Of a DNA stretch of 64,000 nt, positions 1-10,853 are shown piece by piece; the first letter of the stretch is position 1, and every line of letters starts with the position of its first letter. The translations under genes were made by a program, and so were the position numbers. The stretch is from NCBI RefSeq assembly GCF_028372415.1, contig NC_092875.1:51770771-51834770 (forward strand), written 5' to 3'. The notes beneath the pieces are model-generated. The model worked only from the letters and a program-made list of their open reading frames with translations, was not told the DNA's origin and did no database searches. This DNA comes from Notamacropus eugenii. Taxonomy: Eukaryota > Chordata > Mammalia > Diprotodontia > Macropodidae.

Positions 1-2800
1 ATTAGAAGCTATTTCACCCAACTATATGTCAATAAAATTAACAATCTGAATGAAGTAACTGAATATTTGCAAAAATATTAATTGTTCAAATAAATAGAAT
101 AGGAAATAGAATACTTAAATAACCCTATCTTAGAAAAAGAAATTTAACAATAAATCAACTCCGTAAGAAAAAAAAACCTCAGAATCAGATGGATTAAAAA
201 GCTAACTGGAACAATTAATTCTAATATTACAAAAACTATTTTTGAAAATAGGTAAAGGAGTCCTATCAAATTCCCTCTATGCACAAATATGATGTTGATA
301 CCTAAACCAGGGAGACTCAACACAGAATAAGAAAATCACAGATCAATTTTCCTAATGAATATTGATGCAAAAATTTTAAATAAGATACTGGAAAAGAGGT
401 TACAGAAATTTATAACATAGATCATACATTAGGAGTAGGCTGTATTTATACCAGGAGTGCAGGATTGGATCATTATTTTAAAAAAACTATAATCATAACT
501 GACCATAGTAATAACCAAAACAACAAAAACAATACAATTATTTCAGCAGATAGAGAAAAATCTTTTGACAAAATACAACACCCATTCCTGTTTAAAACAA
601 ACACCAACCCCAGAAAGCATAGGAATAAACTGAACTTTGTATAAAATGATAAGTAGTAACTATTCAAAACCAACAGCAAGCATTCTCTATAATGGGGAAA
701 AGTTAGAAGCCTTTCCAATAAGAGCAGGGGTGAAGTAAAAATGTCCTTTATCACTGTTACTATTAAATGTTCTACTAGAACTGCTAGATATAGCAATTAA
801 AAAAAAAAAGACATTGAAGGAATAAGCACAGGTAGAGAGGAAACAAAACTAATTTTTTGCAAATGGTTTAGTTAGAGAACCCTAAGCACTCAACTAAAAA
901 AATAATTGAAACAATTAGTAGCTTCAACAAAGTTGAAGGATACAAAATAAACCCTCCTAAATTAGTATATTACCAACAAAACCTGGCAGGAAGAGAAAGA
1001 AAGAGAAATTCCATTTAAAACTACTACTGACATTATAAAATACTTGGGAGTCCACCTGCCAGGACACACAGGAACTATATGAACACAATTAAAATACACT
1101 CAGCAAAATAAAGATAGATCTAAATAACTGCAGAAATATTAATTGTTCATGGGTGGGTTGAATCAACATAATAGAGATGACAAATACCTAAATTTACCTA
1201 TTTAATGCCTTACTAATAAAACTACCAAAGAATTACTGCAAAGAGCTAGAAAAAAATAACAAAATTCATCTGGAGGAATAAAAGGTCAATAACAAGGCAA
1301 TCAACAACAAACAAATGTGAAGGAAAGAGGTGTATACTAAAAGGCTGTCATTGTCAAAAGCAGTTTGGCACTGGGGAACAGATTAGATACATAACATACA
1401 GAAGCAAATGAGTCCAGTAACCTAGTGTTGGATAAATCTAAAGATCCCAAATATTTGGGCAAGAACTCAATATTCAGCTGTTAGGAATATTCAAAAACAT
1501 TCAAATGGAAATATTCAGTATTCAAAAACAAGAAACTTAAGTATAGACCAACATCTTACAATATATACTAAGAAAAGCTCAAAATGGGCGCATAATTTAG
1601 ACATAAAGATTGGTATCATAAGCAAATTACTGACACATAGAAGAGACTACCTGTCAAATCTCAGTATAAGGGAAGATCATGAACAAACAAGAGACAGAGA
1701 AATTCACAAGAGATCAGATGGATAATTTTGATTACATAAAATTAAACCATTTTTATACCAACAAAATCAATGTAGCCAAAATTAGAAGAAGAAAAGCATG
1801 AAACTGGGGGGAATCTTTGCAATAAGTTTCTTTGACAAAGGTCTCATTTGTAAGATATATAAGGAACTGAATAAAATTTATAAGAATAAAAGCCATTTCC
1901 CAAATGATAAATGACCAAAGGATATGAATAGACAGTTTTCAGAGGAAGAAATCTAAGCTATCAGTAGCCATATGAAAAAATGTTATAAATCACTAGTATT
2001 TAGAAAAATGCAAATTAAAATAACTCTGAGGTACCACCTTATACCAATCAGATAAACTAGAATGATAAAAAAAAAAAAAAAGAAAATGACAAATACTGGA
2101 GGACATGTGGAAAAATAAGTACACTAATGTTCTGCTGGTGGAACTATGAACAAATCCAACTATTTTGGAAATCAACTTTTGACTATGCCCCTGAAGCTAG
2201 TAAAGTGCACACTCTTTGACCCAGTATACCACTAGTAGATCTGTACCCCAAATAGATCAAGGACCCATAAGTACAAAAATATTTCTAGTAGTTCTTTTTG
2301 TGGTGGCAAAAAATTGGCAAATGAGGAGATGCCTATTAAATTGCTGAACAAGTTATAGTATATGAATGTAATGGAATACTATTGTGGCATAAAAAATGAT
2401 AAAAGGGATGGTTTCAGAAAAACCTGGGAACCCTTGTATGAACTGATACAAAGTGAAGTGAGCAGAACCAGGAGAACAATTTATATAATGGAAATATTAC
2501 AAATATAATCAATTTTGAAAGACTTAGTAACTCTGATCAACACAATGACTAAACACAATTACAAAGGACTCATGATGAAACACACTATCTCCACTTTCAG
2601 AAAGAGAGGATAAACTCGGAGTGCAGAATGAAGCATATTTTCTTCTCTTTATTTTTTGGACATAACTAATGTGGAAGTTTGTTTTGCATAATTGTATATT
2701 TCTATTGGGCTGTGTTTTTCTTCTCAATAGGTGGGGGAGCAAGAAGATGGACAGAGAGAATTTGGAACTGAAAATAAAATAAAATTGAATTAAAAAAAAG
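1..2800 (+). mobile_element. L1 LINE, 3' half, degraded
   Basis: The + strand follows the ORF2 reverse-transcriptase and C-terminal region of marsupial-type L1, for example CAGATCAATTTTCCTAATGA near 340 and GGATATGAATAGACAGTTTT near 1919. Near 2366 comes the ORF2 C-terminal coding region (ATGGAATACTATTGTGGCAT), then a short 3' UTR and an A-rich end near 2772-2800. Many stops and indels are present; the longest open stretches are chance frames. The 5' part lies outside the window. Confidence 0.85.
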
Positions 2801-2829
2801 AAATCAATTCTATCACAAAGTATAAAGTT

Positions 2830-3735
2830 GATATCCAAAAGGACCTATGGGCAACATGTTTTTAAGATTGCTGAACTTTTACTGACTTGACCTCTTAACA
2901 ACTGTTCCCCTGATGCACATTTATCATGCTTTGTATATATCTTTTCTCTAATCTGTATTATCTAATCTGTATCCAAATACAGATCACTTCATGTAACCAA
3001 GAGTTAACTTTTATAGAGAATTGACCTGGTAATGGAGAATCTGGCTTTTTAACATTCTTCAGTTATACTCTTTACTTCTGTAAAGCATCAGATCTATACA
3101 GGATATATCTACAAATTAGATTTCTAACATGCAAAAGAGCTGACCCAGAGTTTCCCTCCTATGACTGACAAGAGTTTACTAAATAAACATTACACCTTGT
3201 CATCACCATAGCAGGAATACATGTTAAATCCAAGCCTTGGGAACCAGGTTTTTTTCCCCTCTTTAATCCAATGTTTTCCACTATATCAAGAGGTTAAGTT
3301 GCTCAATCTTAAATTTCCAAAATCTTGCATTAGCGCACCTGTAGATGTGTGCATCTAGTTGACGTATATAAGATTTTTGTGTGTTGCCTTAAAGTTTTCA
3401 CATGATAGTAGAATAGCGGCATCCTGTGAGTGGAGAGTCATAATTCCTAACAAGTCATTGTGTAAGAAAAAATAAAAGTAATGCAAGTAAACCGGAGGAA
3501 AAAGAATAGGGAAGGAGTATAGGAAGAAAAGATCTGAGATTAAGGGAAGGTTGTAACAAGGTAGGAATTTGGGAGTGAGAGAGCTGAGATGGATGGGGAA
3601 TGTGGGCAGTAGTACAGGGAAAGAAGGTTTTCCCCTAGGTGAGTTTGTATCACATGGACTAGGACAGTAAGAGGCAGGAGGGTAAGAGTTATAGAACAAG
3701 TCAGTAATGATCATAGTGGTTTGTTTTTTTCTCCT
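2830..3735. other. Unassigned intergenic stretch
   Basis: No gene or familiar repeat is recognised. The part at 3430-3710 is purine-rich on the + strand, which opens a 119-codon frame on the other strand with low-complexity Pro/Ser/Leu composition; I do not consider it coding. Confidence 0.5.
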
Positions 3736-3740
3736 CTCAG

Positions 3741-4979
3741 CCGTGACATTCGTGTCTGCTACCTTCTGCTACATACTGGTGCTACTGCTCACTGCCATAC
3801 TCATTTTCTGCACCATATGGCACATTATAGAATTTATGACCTGAAGACTGATTACAAGAATCCTATAGACCAATCCCAGAGAAGGAATTGGCAAACCACT
3901 CCAGTATCTGCCAGAAAACCCCATGAACAGTATGGTCACCAAGAGTCAGACACAACTGAATGAGTAAACAATAAGTAGACCAATCAATAGACAATCCTCT
4001 TGTACTCCCAGAATATCTCATCTATGTTTTCTTTTATATCATGTTTCTTTGCATAGTAGAACAGTTTTTACTGGGTCTCAATGTGTCATTGTTGGCATAT
4101 CAAATTTGGAACATGACATATTTTAGTGAGTTCTTAAGATTACATACGATAGGCTCAATCCAGTTAAGTGCATGCAAAAGCCACAAGGGGAAAGGTTTCT
4201 ATCCAATAAGAACTTGTTTTGAGGATTAGCCCATGCAGTATGACCAGTTGCTTTTTAAGAAAAACCTATTTTTAAAAAATTTCTTATTTTTATCTGTAAA
4301 GACTATTTTCATATATTATGAATTCTTGAATGAAATTATATATTAATAAATATAAAAGGATTATGTCTAGTTTTGACAGATTTGAACTTGTGCACTTTAA
4401 GGAAGAGCCATAATTTTCTGAATAATTGAATTAATTATCAACTGTCCTTAGTCCATTGGAAGTTATAGAAGTTTCTAGCAGCTTAGTTTGGTTTTAAGAA
4501 AATATTCATTATAAATTAGCTGTAAAGATCAAGTGCTTTTGAAGGACTAAAAACTTTATACATATGACCTTGTCAGAAACCTTATAGATTTCTTTATATA
4601 TCATGTAAAAACTGATATGGATATATTTGCAAAAATAGGATGTTGGGATTTTTTCTTAATATTTTAATATTAGCCCTATTTTTGGATTATGAGAGAATTT
4701 CCCATACTGGTTCCATAAAATTCACATAATCAAATGCTTAATTCTTAAGCATAAATGCGCCTATAATTATATACTAAATGATCTTCGAAGGAATGCATTT
4801 TAAATGTTTTCATTTGTAGGAATCTCTTAGTAAGAAATTCTGTATTCTACTTATTGTTACAAAGCAGCAATAAAAGAATTTGCTAGTTATACTTAAGATG
4901 TTCGGAAAAGAACATTGTGAACATTGTGTAACCACCCTCCCATTCCTCAGTGCAAAACAATAAAAGTCTAAAATTAAGG
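3741..4979 (+). pseudogene. CNIH1: CNIH1 (cornichon) processed pseudogene split by a SINE
   Basis: Host retrocopy of cornichon homolog 1, an ER cargo receptor. The frame from 3743 reads TFCYILVLLLTAILIF then IWHII, matching the CNIH1 N terminus, with GTG in place of the start ATG. A one-base loss near 3835 shifts the frame, after which LKTDYKNPIDQ is read. The copy is cut by a SINE at 3876-3975, flanked by the duplicated ten bases TAGACCAATC. It resumes with NPLVLPEYLI at about 3994 and MFLC...LGLN..LLAYQIW up to about 4113. It then jumps to VSS-stop at about 4123, so the segment coding the rest of the C-terminal half is missing. The remainder matches the CNIH1 3' UTR as I remember it, including AATAAA at 4959. 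It crosses CNIH1 exon boundaries without introns; no poly(A) tail remains. Confidence 0.85.
3876..3975 (+). repeat. RTE-tailed SINE fragment inside the CNIH1 retrocopy
   Basis: The 3' part of the marsupial tRNA/RTE SINE: it contains GGCAAACCACTCCAGTATCT and the RTE-like end AAGAGTCAGACACAACTGAA. Flanking TAGACCAATC copies at 3866-3875 and 3976-3985 are its target-site duplication, so it entered as a 5'-truncated copy. Confidence 0.85.
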
Positions 4980-5097
4980 TTTCTTTTTCAGTGCATTGTT
5001 TCAGAAATTACAGATAATGCTTTTAAATAGTTAATCTGCAGCTACAATAAATGTATGTAAACATGTAAAAGCCAAACATGTAGACATGTAAAAGCCA

Positions 5098-5352
5098 ATA
5101 ATGGTTATTAGCATTTATGGAGCACTCTGAGAGTTGCAAAGCACTTTGCAAGTTTGATCGTCACCACAATACTGAGAGACAAGTGCTGTTTTTAACCACC
5201 ACCCCATCCCCACCCCCACTCCTCATTTTACATGTGAGGAAACTCAGAGGTTAATGACTTGCTCTGGGCCAGACAGCTAGGAAGTATCTGAGACTGAATT
5301 TGAACTCAGATCTTCCTTCCTCCAGGTTCAGTGCTCTACCACACTAGCTAGT
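5098..5352 (-). repeat. MIR/THER-type CORE-SINE
   Basis: Reverse copy of a tRNA-headed SINE. It shows the body TTTACATGTGAGGAAACTCA and the inverted tRNA-like head ending in the CTAGCTAGTT region. A C/A-rich expansion at about 5196-5222 interrupts the body. Confidence 0.75.
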
Positions 5353-5354
5353 TA

Positions 5355-5765
5355 TCTAACAAGAATTTATTAAGTGCCTCCTATGGACCAGGGACTATGC
5401 TAAGGGCTAGAGATACAAAGAAAGGTAAAAATCATCCCTGCCCTCAAGAAGCTCACCTTCTAATGGGTGAAACAACATGAACACAACTATGTAAATAGAA
5501 AATATTTATAGAAACAAAGGAAGAATCTCAGAGGAGGGGACCAGAGAAGGCCTCTTTCTAAGGTGGCATTGGAGTTGAGACTTGAAGGAAGCCAGAGAAG
5601 CCTAGAGGGAGAAACATCCTAATAACCCGGCCATTAAAAAGGTGCAGAATTGGAATGTATGAGGAACAACATGGAGTTCAGTATTCATGAGTGATAGAAT
5701 ACTTGAATAGAAATACATGTTTGTCAGAAAGACTGGTTTGGAGGGACCAGGTTGTAAAGAACAAG
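5355..5765 (+). repeat. Interspersed repeat of the 'tttattaagtgcctcc' type
   Basis: Begins with a conserved word (AATTTATTAAGTGCCTCCTA) followed by CCCTGCCCTCAAGAAGCTCA and a purine-rich tail with ACTTGAAGGAAGCCAGAG. Related pieces lie at 16.0-16.5 kb, 20.8 kb and 23.3 kb. It is a common marsupial/mammalian medium-length repeat whose formal family I cannot name. Confidence 0.6.
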
Positions 5766-5771
5766 GGGTTA

Positions 5772-6312
5772 ATTCGATAGGCATTCTTCGGAGATATTGT
5801 GGCTTCAGTTCCATATCACTGCAATCAAGTGACTGTTGCAATGAAGCACGTCACCTGAATTTTTTGGTTTCCCAGTGCATATAAAAGTTATGTTCACACC
5901 ATACTGTAGTCTATTAAATATCTAATAGTATATTGTATATATAATATATGTGTAATATAAATGTATCTTAATGAAAAAAACATTTTATTGCTAAAAATGC
6001 ATCTGAGCCTTCCCCAAGTTGTAATCTTTTTGCTGGTGGAAGGTCTTGCCTCAGTGCTCATGACTGCTGATTGATGAGGGTGATGGTTGCTGAAGGTTGG
6101 GGTGGCTGTGGCAATTTCTTAAAATAAGACAATAAAATTTGCTGCACTGATTGGCTCTTCCTTTCCCTCAAACATTTAAAGGCCATTGTGGGATTATTAA
6201 TTGGCCTAATTTCAATATTGTTGTGTCTCAGGGAATAGGGAGGCCTGAGGAGAGGGAGAGAAATGGCTGGTCCTGGTCTGTGGAACACTCAGAACACGCA
6301 CAATAATTGGAA
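5772..6312 (+). mobile_element. Internally deleted Tigger1-like DNA transposon
   Basis: The left end resembles the Tigger1 terminus (GCATTCTTCGGAGATATTG). It is followed by the characteristic stretch around 5857-5920 (TTTTTTGGTTTCCCAGTGCA) and by CTTTTTGCTGGTGGAAGGTC near 6027. The sequence then jumps from the 3' to the 5' end of the transposase region, as in short Tigger derivatives, and includes GGCCTAATTTCAATATTGTT near 6202. The right terminal repeat is missing or too degraded to see. The copy ends about 390 bp before the ACTL9 start codon. Orientation is given as the left end first. Confidence 0.8.
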
Positions 6313-6529
6313 AAGATGTGACTTGTACAGTACCTAGAAAATACACCATATCACATTGCTTCCCCCAACAGTGTCATTGCCTGGATCATTAACTTATGAC
6401 TGGCAGCCACTTGGTGGCAAGATGCCACAGGAAGAGACCCAGAATTTACAAAGTCCAGATTAGAGGTGAAAAAGGAAAAGGTGGCCCTGACCATTGTGAA
6501 GAGAGAGAAGTGGGGGAGGGGTGAGAGAA

Positions 6530-6537
6530 TGATGTCA
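6530..6537 (+). promoter_or_regulatory. CRE-like site upstream of ACTL9
   Basis: TGATGTCA, one mismatch from the CRE palindrome TGACGTCA, lies about 167 bp before the ACTL9 ATG. Many spermatid genes use CRE variants near the start site, bound by CREM. No clear TATA box is seen between this site and the ATG. The assignment is inferred from position and motif only. Confidence 0.35.
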
Positions 6538-6703
6538 TAATTCCTCAATATTATGAAAACCTTCTTCAATTCCTTCCTTCTTAGTCTCCCTCAGCTTTGG
6601 CCTGGTCTCCTCCAGCTCCGGCCCAGATAAGCCCAGCCACTGTCCTAGTCCTGGCTTGGTTGTTGAATGTTAGAAAGGTGGCCCTGGCCCTGTCTCATTA
6701 GCT

Positions 6704-7960
6704 ATGGACTTGCACTTAGATGAGTCCCAGACTATCAGTCACTCTCCCAGTCTCCACAAGGGGCATCCCCAGACCAGCACAATACTAGATGATGTGAGCC
6801 TGCCACTGGATGTGGATGTCCCCTTTGTTCTGGGAGATGGGATCATAGAGAAGACAGGTGCTGTGGTCATTGACATGGGCACGGGAACCTGCAAGTCTGG
6901 CTTTGCTGGGCAGGCGAAGCCCATGTCTACTGTGGCCACTGTTCTTGGCCGCTTGCCAGAAAAAGCTTCAACGACAAGCCAGCCTCAGCTGCCAACCTTC
7001 ATTGGTGAGAGCGCAAGAAAGCACCCAGGACTCAGCTTGATCCAGCCCTTGAAGAGTGGTATCATCGTGGACTGGGAGGCAGCAGAGACCCTTTGGCACT
7101 ACATTTTCTATAATGACCTAGGAGTGGCCCCGGAGGATCATGCTCTCCTTCTCTCTGACCCACCATTCAGCCCCACAACCAACCGGGAAAAACTGGTGGA
7201 GGTAGTGTTCGAGTCTCTTCGCTCTCCGGGTATGTATGTGGCCTACCAGTCAGTGCTATCTGTCTATGCCCATGGTTTAGTCAGTGGACTGGTGGTGGAT
7301 ACGGGTCATGGTGTGACTCACACTGTCCCAGTGTATCAGGGCTATAACCTGCCCCATGCCACTGAGAGGATGGATTTGGCTGGTGCCCACCTGACAGCCT
7401 ACCTGGCTGAGATGCTTCGGGGTGCTGGCTACCCCTTTGGTGAACGGGACATCTCCTTGGTGGAAAGCATCAAACACCAATTCTGCTACGTAGCTGCTGA
7501 CTTCATCGCGGAGCAGAACCAGCCCACAAAGGACAGCAGAGAAAACTTCCAGCTTCCTGATGGGCAGGTCATCAGCCTTGGCAAAGAGCGCTTCCAGTGC
7601 CCTGAGCTGCTTTTCAACCCCCCTTCGATGCCAGGACTTGTACCATTGGGAATCCCTGACATGGCCAAGGAAAGCCTGAGGAAGGTGCCCAATGAAGCCC
7701 GTGAAGACGTTTCCCAGAATGTCCTACTGTGTGGTGGATCTTCCCTCTTCCCGGGGCTAGAGCAGCGCTTCACCAAGGAGCTGCTCCATGGGGCACCTTC
7801 CCAGACTTGCATGACTGTGTTTGCCCAGCCCCTACGGAACTACTCTGTATGGATTGGAGGTTCCATCCTTGCTTCTCTCCGAGCTTTCCAATCCTGCTGG
7901 ATCCAACGGGCCCAGTATGAGGAGCAAGGACCATACATTGTCTATCGGAAGTGTTATTGA
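6704..7960 (+). CDS. ACTL9: Actin-like protein 9, intact intronless gene
   Basis: A 418-residue single-exon frame that I recognise as ACTL9 by its close match along the whole length to the human protein (about 416 residues). It has a divergent N-terminal extension of about 50 residues, then the actin fold: phosphate-1 loop at residues 57-69 (DMGTGTCKSGFAG), phosphate-2 loop at 197-210 (VVDTGHGVTHTVPV), adenosine-site motif at 341-351 (LLCGGSSLFPG), and actin-like end WIGGSILASL (383-392) and YRKCY. Residues equivalent to actin Asp11, Gln137, Asp154 and His161 are present (D57, Q182, D199, H206), so nucleotide binding looks intact. In human, ACTL9 is testis-specific and reported in the sperm perinuclear theca. 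The start is the first ATG of the frame and gives a human-like length. A polyadenylation signal follows closely and a CRE-like site lies upstream. The intronless state fits the testis actin-like genes of this group. Confidence 0.96.
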   Translation: MDLHLDESQTISHSPSLHKGHPQTSTILDDVSLPLDVDVPFVLGDGIIEKTGAVVIDMGTGTCKSGFAGQAKPMSTVATVLGRLPEKASTTSQPQLPTFIGESARKHPGLSLIQPLKSGIIVDWEAAETLWHYIFYNDLGVAPEDHALLLSDPPFSPTTNREKLVEVVFESLRSPGMYVAYQSVLSVYAHGLVSGLVVDTGHGVTHTVPVYQGYNLPHATERMDLAGAHLTAYLAEMLRGAGYPFGERDISLVESIKHQFCYVAADFIAEQNQPTKDSRENFQLPDGQVISLGKERFQCPELLFNPPSMPGLVPLGIPDMAKESLRKVPNEAREDVSQNVLLCGGSSLFPGLEQRFTKELLHGAPSQTCMTVFAQPLRNYSVWIGGSILASLRAFQSCWIQRAQYEEQGPYIVYRKCY

Positions 7961-7994
7961 TGCTGGCGAGTAGGCGGGTGGGTAGCAAAGAAGC

Positions 7995-8000
7995 AATAAA
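7995..8000 (+). terminator. ACTL9 polyadenylation signal
   Basis: A canonical AATAAA lies 35 nt after the ACTL9 stop codon. It predicts a very short 3' untranslated region of about 50 nt, which is common in intronless testis genes. No strong GT-rich downstream element is obvious, although pyrimidine-rich sequence follows. Confidence 0.7.
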
Positions 8001-8159
8001 GGAAGAAGCTATATGAACCCCAAGCCACACCCCCTGCTCTCCTCTCGTATTGTACTGCTGCCTAGTGCCTCTATCCCCAGACTTTTCTGTTCCCTTCATA
8101 GCCTCCTCTTCTTGCTTCTCCCCTCTGCCCTTAGAACCACAGGCTTCTGTCTCAGAAAG

Positions 8160-8320
8160 GTGGCTTGGCAGAGTGGAAGGGGCACTGAATTTGGAGTATA
8201 AGGGGCTGGGTTCAAATTCTTGCTTTGCTACTTCCTGTGTGACCTTGGGCAGATCACTTAACCTCTTGGGGCCTCGGCTTCAGGGACCTAGGAGCTCCTA
8301 ACCTCTGGAATTCACAAGGA
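8160..8320 (+). repeat. MIR-type SINE
   Basis: A tRNA-like head with GGGTTCAAATTCTTGCTTTG, then GTGTGACCTTGGGCAGATCA and a truncated CORE. It starts about 200 bp after the ACTL9 stop. Confidence 0.75.
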
Positions 8321-8324
8321 TGTC

Positions 8325-8765
8325 TTCAAGGCTAGAAACAGCCATCTCAGGATCACTGTTTAGTCACCCACGCTCAAGGAAAGAAAAACAAAAGAGACTG
8401 CTGGGGGCTTGAAATACAGCCTCAGGACCCTCCAGCCAGTGTATACACTTGATGTCCTGAGCAAACGGTCACTTGAGGCTGGCAGAAGCCTTCCTCCACT
8501 CGTGTGAAGTCTCAGAGAGAGATCTCACAGAGTCCCAGCACATTGGATAGAAAGGAAAAGAGAGCAGAGACCAGTCACCCCTTTTAAGGTCTGCTGAGTG
8601 GACTGCTCCTCTAGGCTCAGCCACTGGCCTGCTTTGCTGCAGCAGGCTCTCCCTGCTGCCATCTTGAGATTGCCTCATTATCCCCAGAACTTTCAAACAC
8701 TGAGCACGTGTCCCTGGAAGTGACTTGGGAGAGCTCAGTCACCAGTTGCTTGGGAAATGTTCTGG
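8325..8765. other. Unassigned intergenic stretch
   Basis: Unique-looking sequence downstream of ACTL9. No splice-flanked frame and no clear repeat was seen. Confidence 0.4.
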
Positions 8766-8769
8766 CTTC

Positions 8770-8975
8770 ATTACACTGGATATAGATTTAGAACTGGAAA
8801 GGACCTTAATAATCATTTAGTTCATCCTTTCTCTTCCCCATTCCTGTTCTGCAGATTTGAGAACTGAAATTCAGAGGAAAGGAGAAGACTTGCCCAAGGT
8901 CACACAGCTGGGGCATAACATCTGGGATCTAAACCCAGGTCATCAGACTCTAATTCCAATCTGCCACATGACCCC
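8770..8975 (-). repeat. MIR-like SINE with 'ctggaaaggacctta' end
   Basis: Contains AGAACTGGAAAGGACCTTAA and CCCAAGGTCACACAGCTGGG, then an inverted tRNA-like head (GATCTAAACCCAGGTCATCA). Similar copies recur at 13.4, 22.9, 29.8, 58.4 and 63.2 kb. Confidence 0.65.
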
Positions 8976-9299
8976 CATTTTTTTCTGGATCTCTTTGTTT
9001 GGAGCACATGTACACAAGCATGTCACGAGGGCTAGTTATACCTTTCCCAGAAAATCCTACCCCTCTCTTAACTGTGGTTTAAAGCTTATGCCCAGGTCTG
9101 GTCTCACTAGCAGCTATGTGGATCTGACATGGACCAATCTTCATGCCTTCACTTTCTCCTAAGAGTCAGTCCATACCTTATATTCACTGTTTTGAAGTTC
9201 TTGGGATCTATTGGAACTTCACATCTGAGGGCTGTCTCTACCCTTTCAGTTCATTGGCAGAGCAAAGATGAATGACCCTATCTTTTTCAACTCGATTTT

Positions 9300-9940
9300 C
9301 TCTTTATTTTATTGAATTTTTAAATTTGTTTTCAGTGCTTGACAATCATTTCTGTATATCTTAGATTTGTTTCCACTCCCTGCCTCTCATTTCCCTCTCA
9401 CTCTCCACTCCCTCCCTGAGACAGCATACAATCTTATATAGGTTCTACACATACATTCCTATTAAATGCATGTTGCATAGAAGAATTAAAATGAATGGGA
9501 GAAACCATAAAGCAAAACAAAACATAATACAAAAGAAAATGGTCTGTTTCTATTTGCAATCCAATTCCATAGTTCTTTCTCTGGATGTGGAAGGCATTTT
9601 GTCTCAAGAGTCCATTGGCAATTTTTTAAATCTATGCATTTCAATGAAGTACTAAGTCTACCAGAAAAATTCCTCGCACACTGTGGTTGTTGCTCTGTAC
9701 AAAGTTCTCCTGGTTCTGCCCCTTTCACTCAGCATCAGATCATATAAGTCTTTCCAGGCTTCTCTGAAGTCTTCTTGTTCATCATTTCTCATAGCACAAT
9801 AGTATTCCATTACATTCATATACCACAATTTATTTAGCCATTCCTCAATTGATGGGCATCCCCTTGATTTCCAGTTTTTGGCCCCCACAAAGAGAGTTGC
9901 TATAAATATTTCGTACATGTGGGAGCCTTTCCCATTTTGT
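9300..9940 (-). mobile_element. L1 LINE 3' end
   Basis: On the - strand this encodes the end of L1 ORF2: about 86 codons stay open from 9918, including EEWLNKLWYMNVMEYY and the usual degraded DFREAWKDLYD motif. It is followed by a 3' UTR with an A-rich end near 9300. It is 5'-truncated and among the better-preserved L1 tails in the window. Confidence 0.85.
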
Positions 9941-10224
9941 TTATTTATTGTTGACTGGTTCCAGTAGAATTGAACTGATGATTTTTGGCCTGTTCCCTGT
10001 ACTCTGATAGGCCTCAGCTATGCAACAAAATCCTAATTTAGGAAGTGGCACTTGAACTTCAAAGGGATTTTAAAATGTATGGAGAGAGAGCTTTCCAGAT
10101 ATAGAACAAACCTGTGTAAAGGTACAGAGTACCCTAGCAGGGGAGAATGCTCAGTATGAGGCCATAGTGTAACATAGCAGCCAAGAATGTGAATGGGATC
10201 TTAGAATATATCAGGAGAAACATA

Positions 10225-10655
10225 GTGTACAGGACTGAAGAGTCTGCCCAGCTTCTGTCCTAGTCAGACAACAATTGAAACATTGTCTTCAGTCCTGAAC
10301 ACTTTTGGAAGAGCGTTGATAAGTCAGAGAATGTCTTGAGGTATCAAGGTTGGTGAAAGACCTTGAGATTATATATCATGTGAGGATCCTTTTGAAAAAG
10401 CTGTGGATGCCTGAAGAAGAGAAGACTCAGGGACGGAAATGAGAGTTGTCTTCAAGTAGATAAATTGGATCTGTTCTGCTTGAGTCCAGATGGCAGAACT
10501 AGACATGGTGAGTGGAAGTTACAAAGAGGAAAATTGATGCTTAGTGTCAGGGAAAGCTTCCTAATGATGGGAGCTGGCCCAAGGTGGCATGAGCTTCCTA
10601 GGGAGGTAGTGATGCCCCTTCACTGAGCTGGATGGTCCCTTCCTAAATGGCCTGG
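10225..10655 (+). mobile_element. CR1/L3 LINE 3' end
   Basis: Matches the L3 3' region: GAAGAGAAGACTCAGGGACG near 10417, then GGATCTGTTCTGCTTGAGTC, GGAAGTTACAAAGAGGAAAA, and the end motif GAGCTTCCTAGGGAGGTAGT near 10588. Confidence 0.75.
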
Positions 10656-10811
10656 CACCATGGTCCTCCACCCACTAGAAACTTGGACTTCACACTTGGC
10701 TCCAATAGGTGACCTTTTCCTTTATCTTTCTGAGGCTGGGCCTCTAGAAAATGCCCAGATAAATTCCCACCATGGACCTGCTTGGGTACCCTCCCCTGAT
10801 TTTCAGCACCT

Positions 10812-10853
10812 CTATATATACATACATACATACAAATATGTGTGTGTATGTAT
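10812..10853. repeat. TA/CA/TG microsatellite
   Basis: Alternating TATA, CATA and TGTG units next to the LTR-like sequence that begins at 10854. Confidence 0.8.

Noticed and set aside
6400-6425. CTCF-like word near the ACTL9 promoter
   Set aside because: CCACTTGGTGGCA deviates at key core positions; weaker than the 24.3-kb site.
7486-8099. Antisense frames over ACTL9
   Set aside because: Shadows of the ACTL9 coding sequence in other frames.
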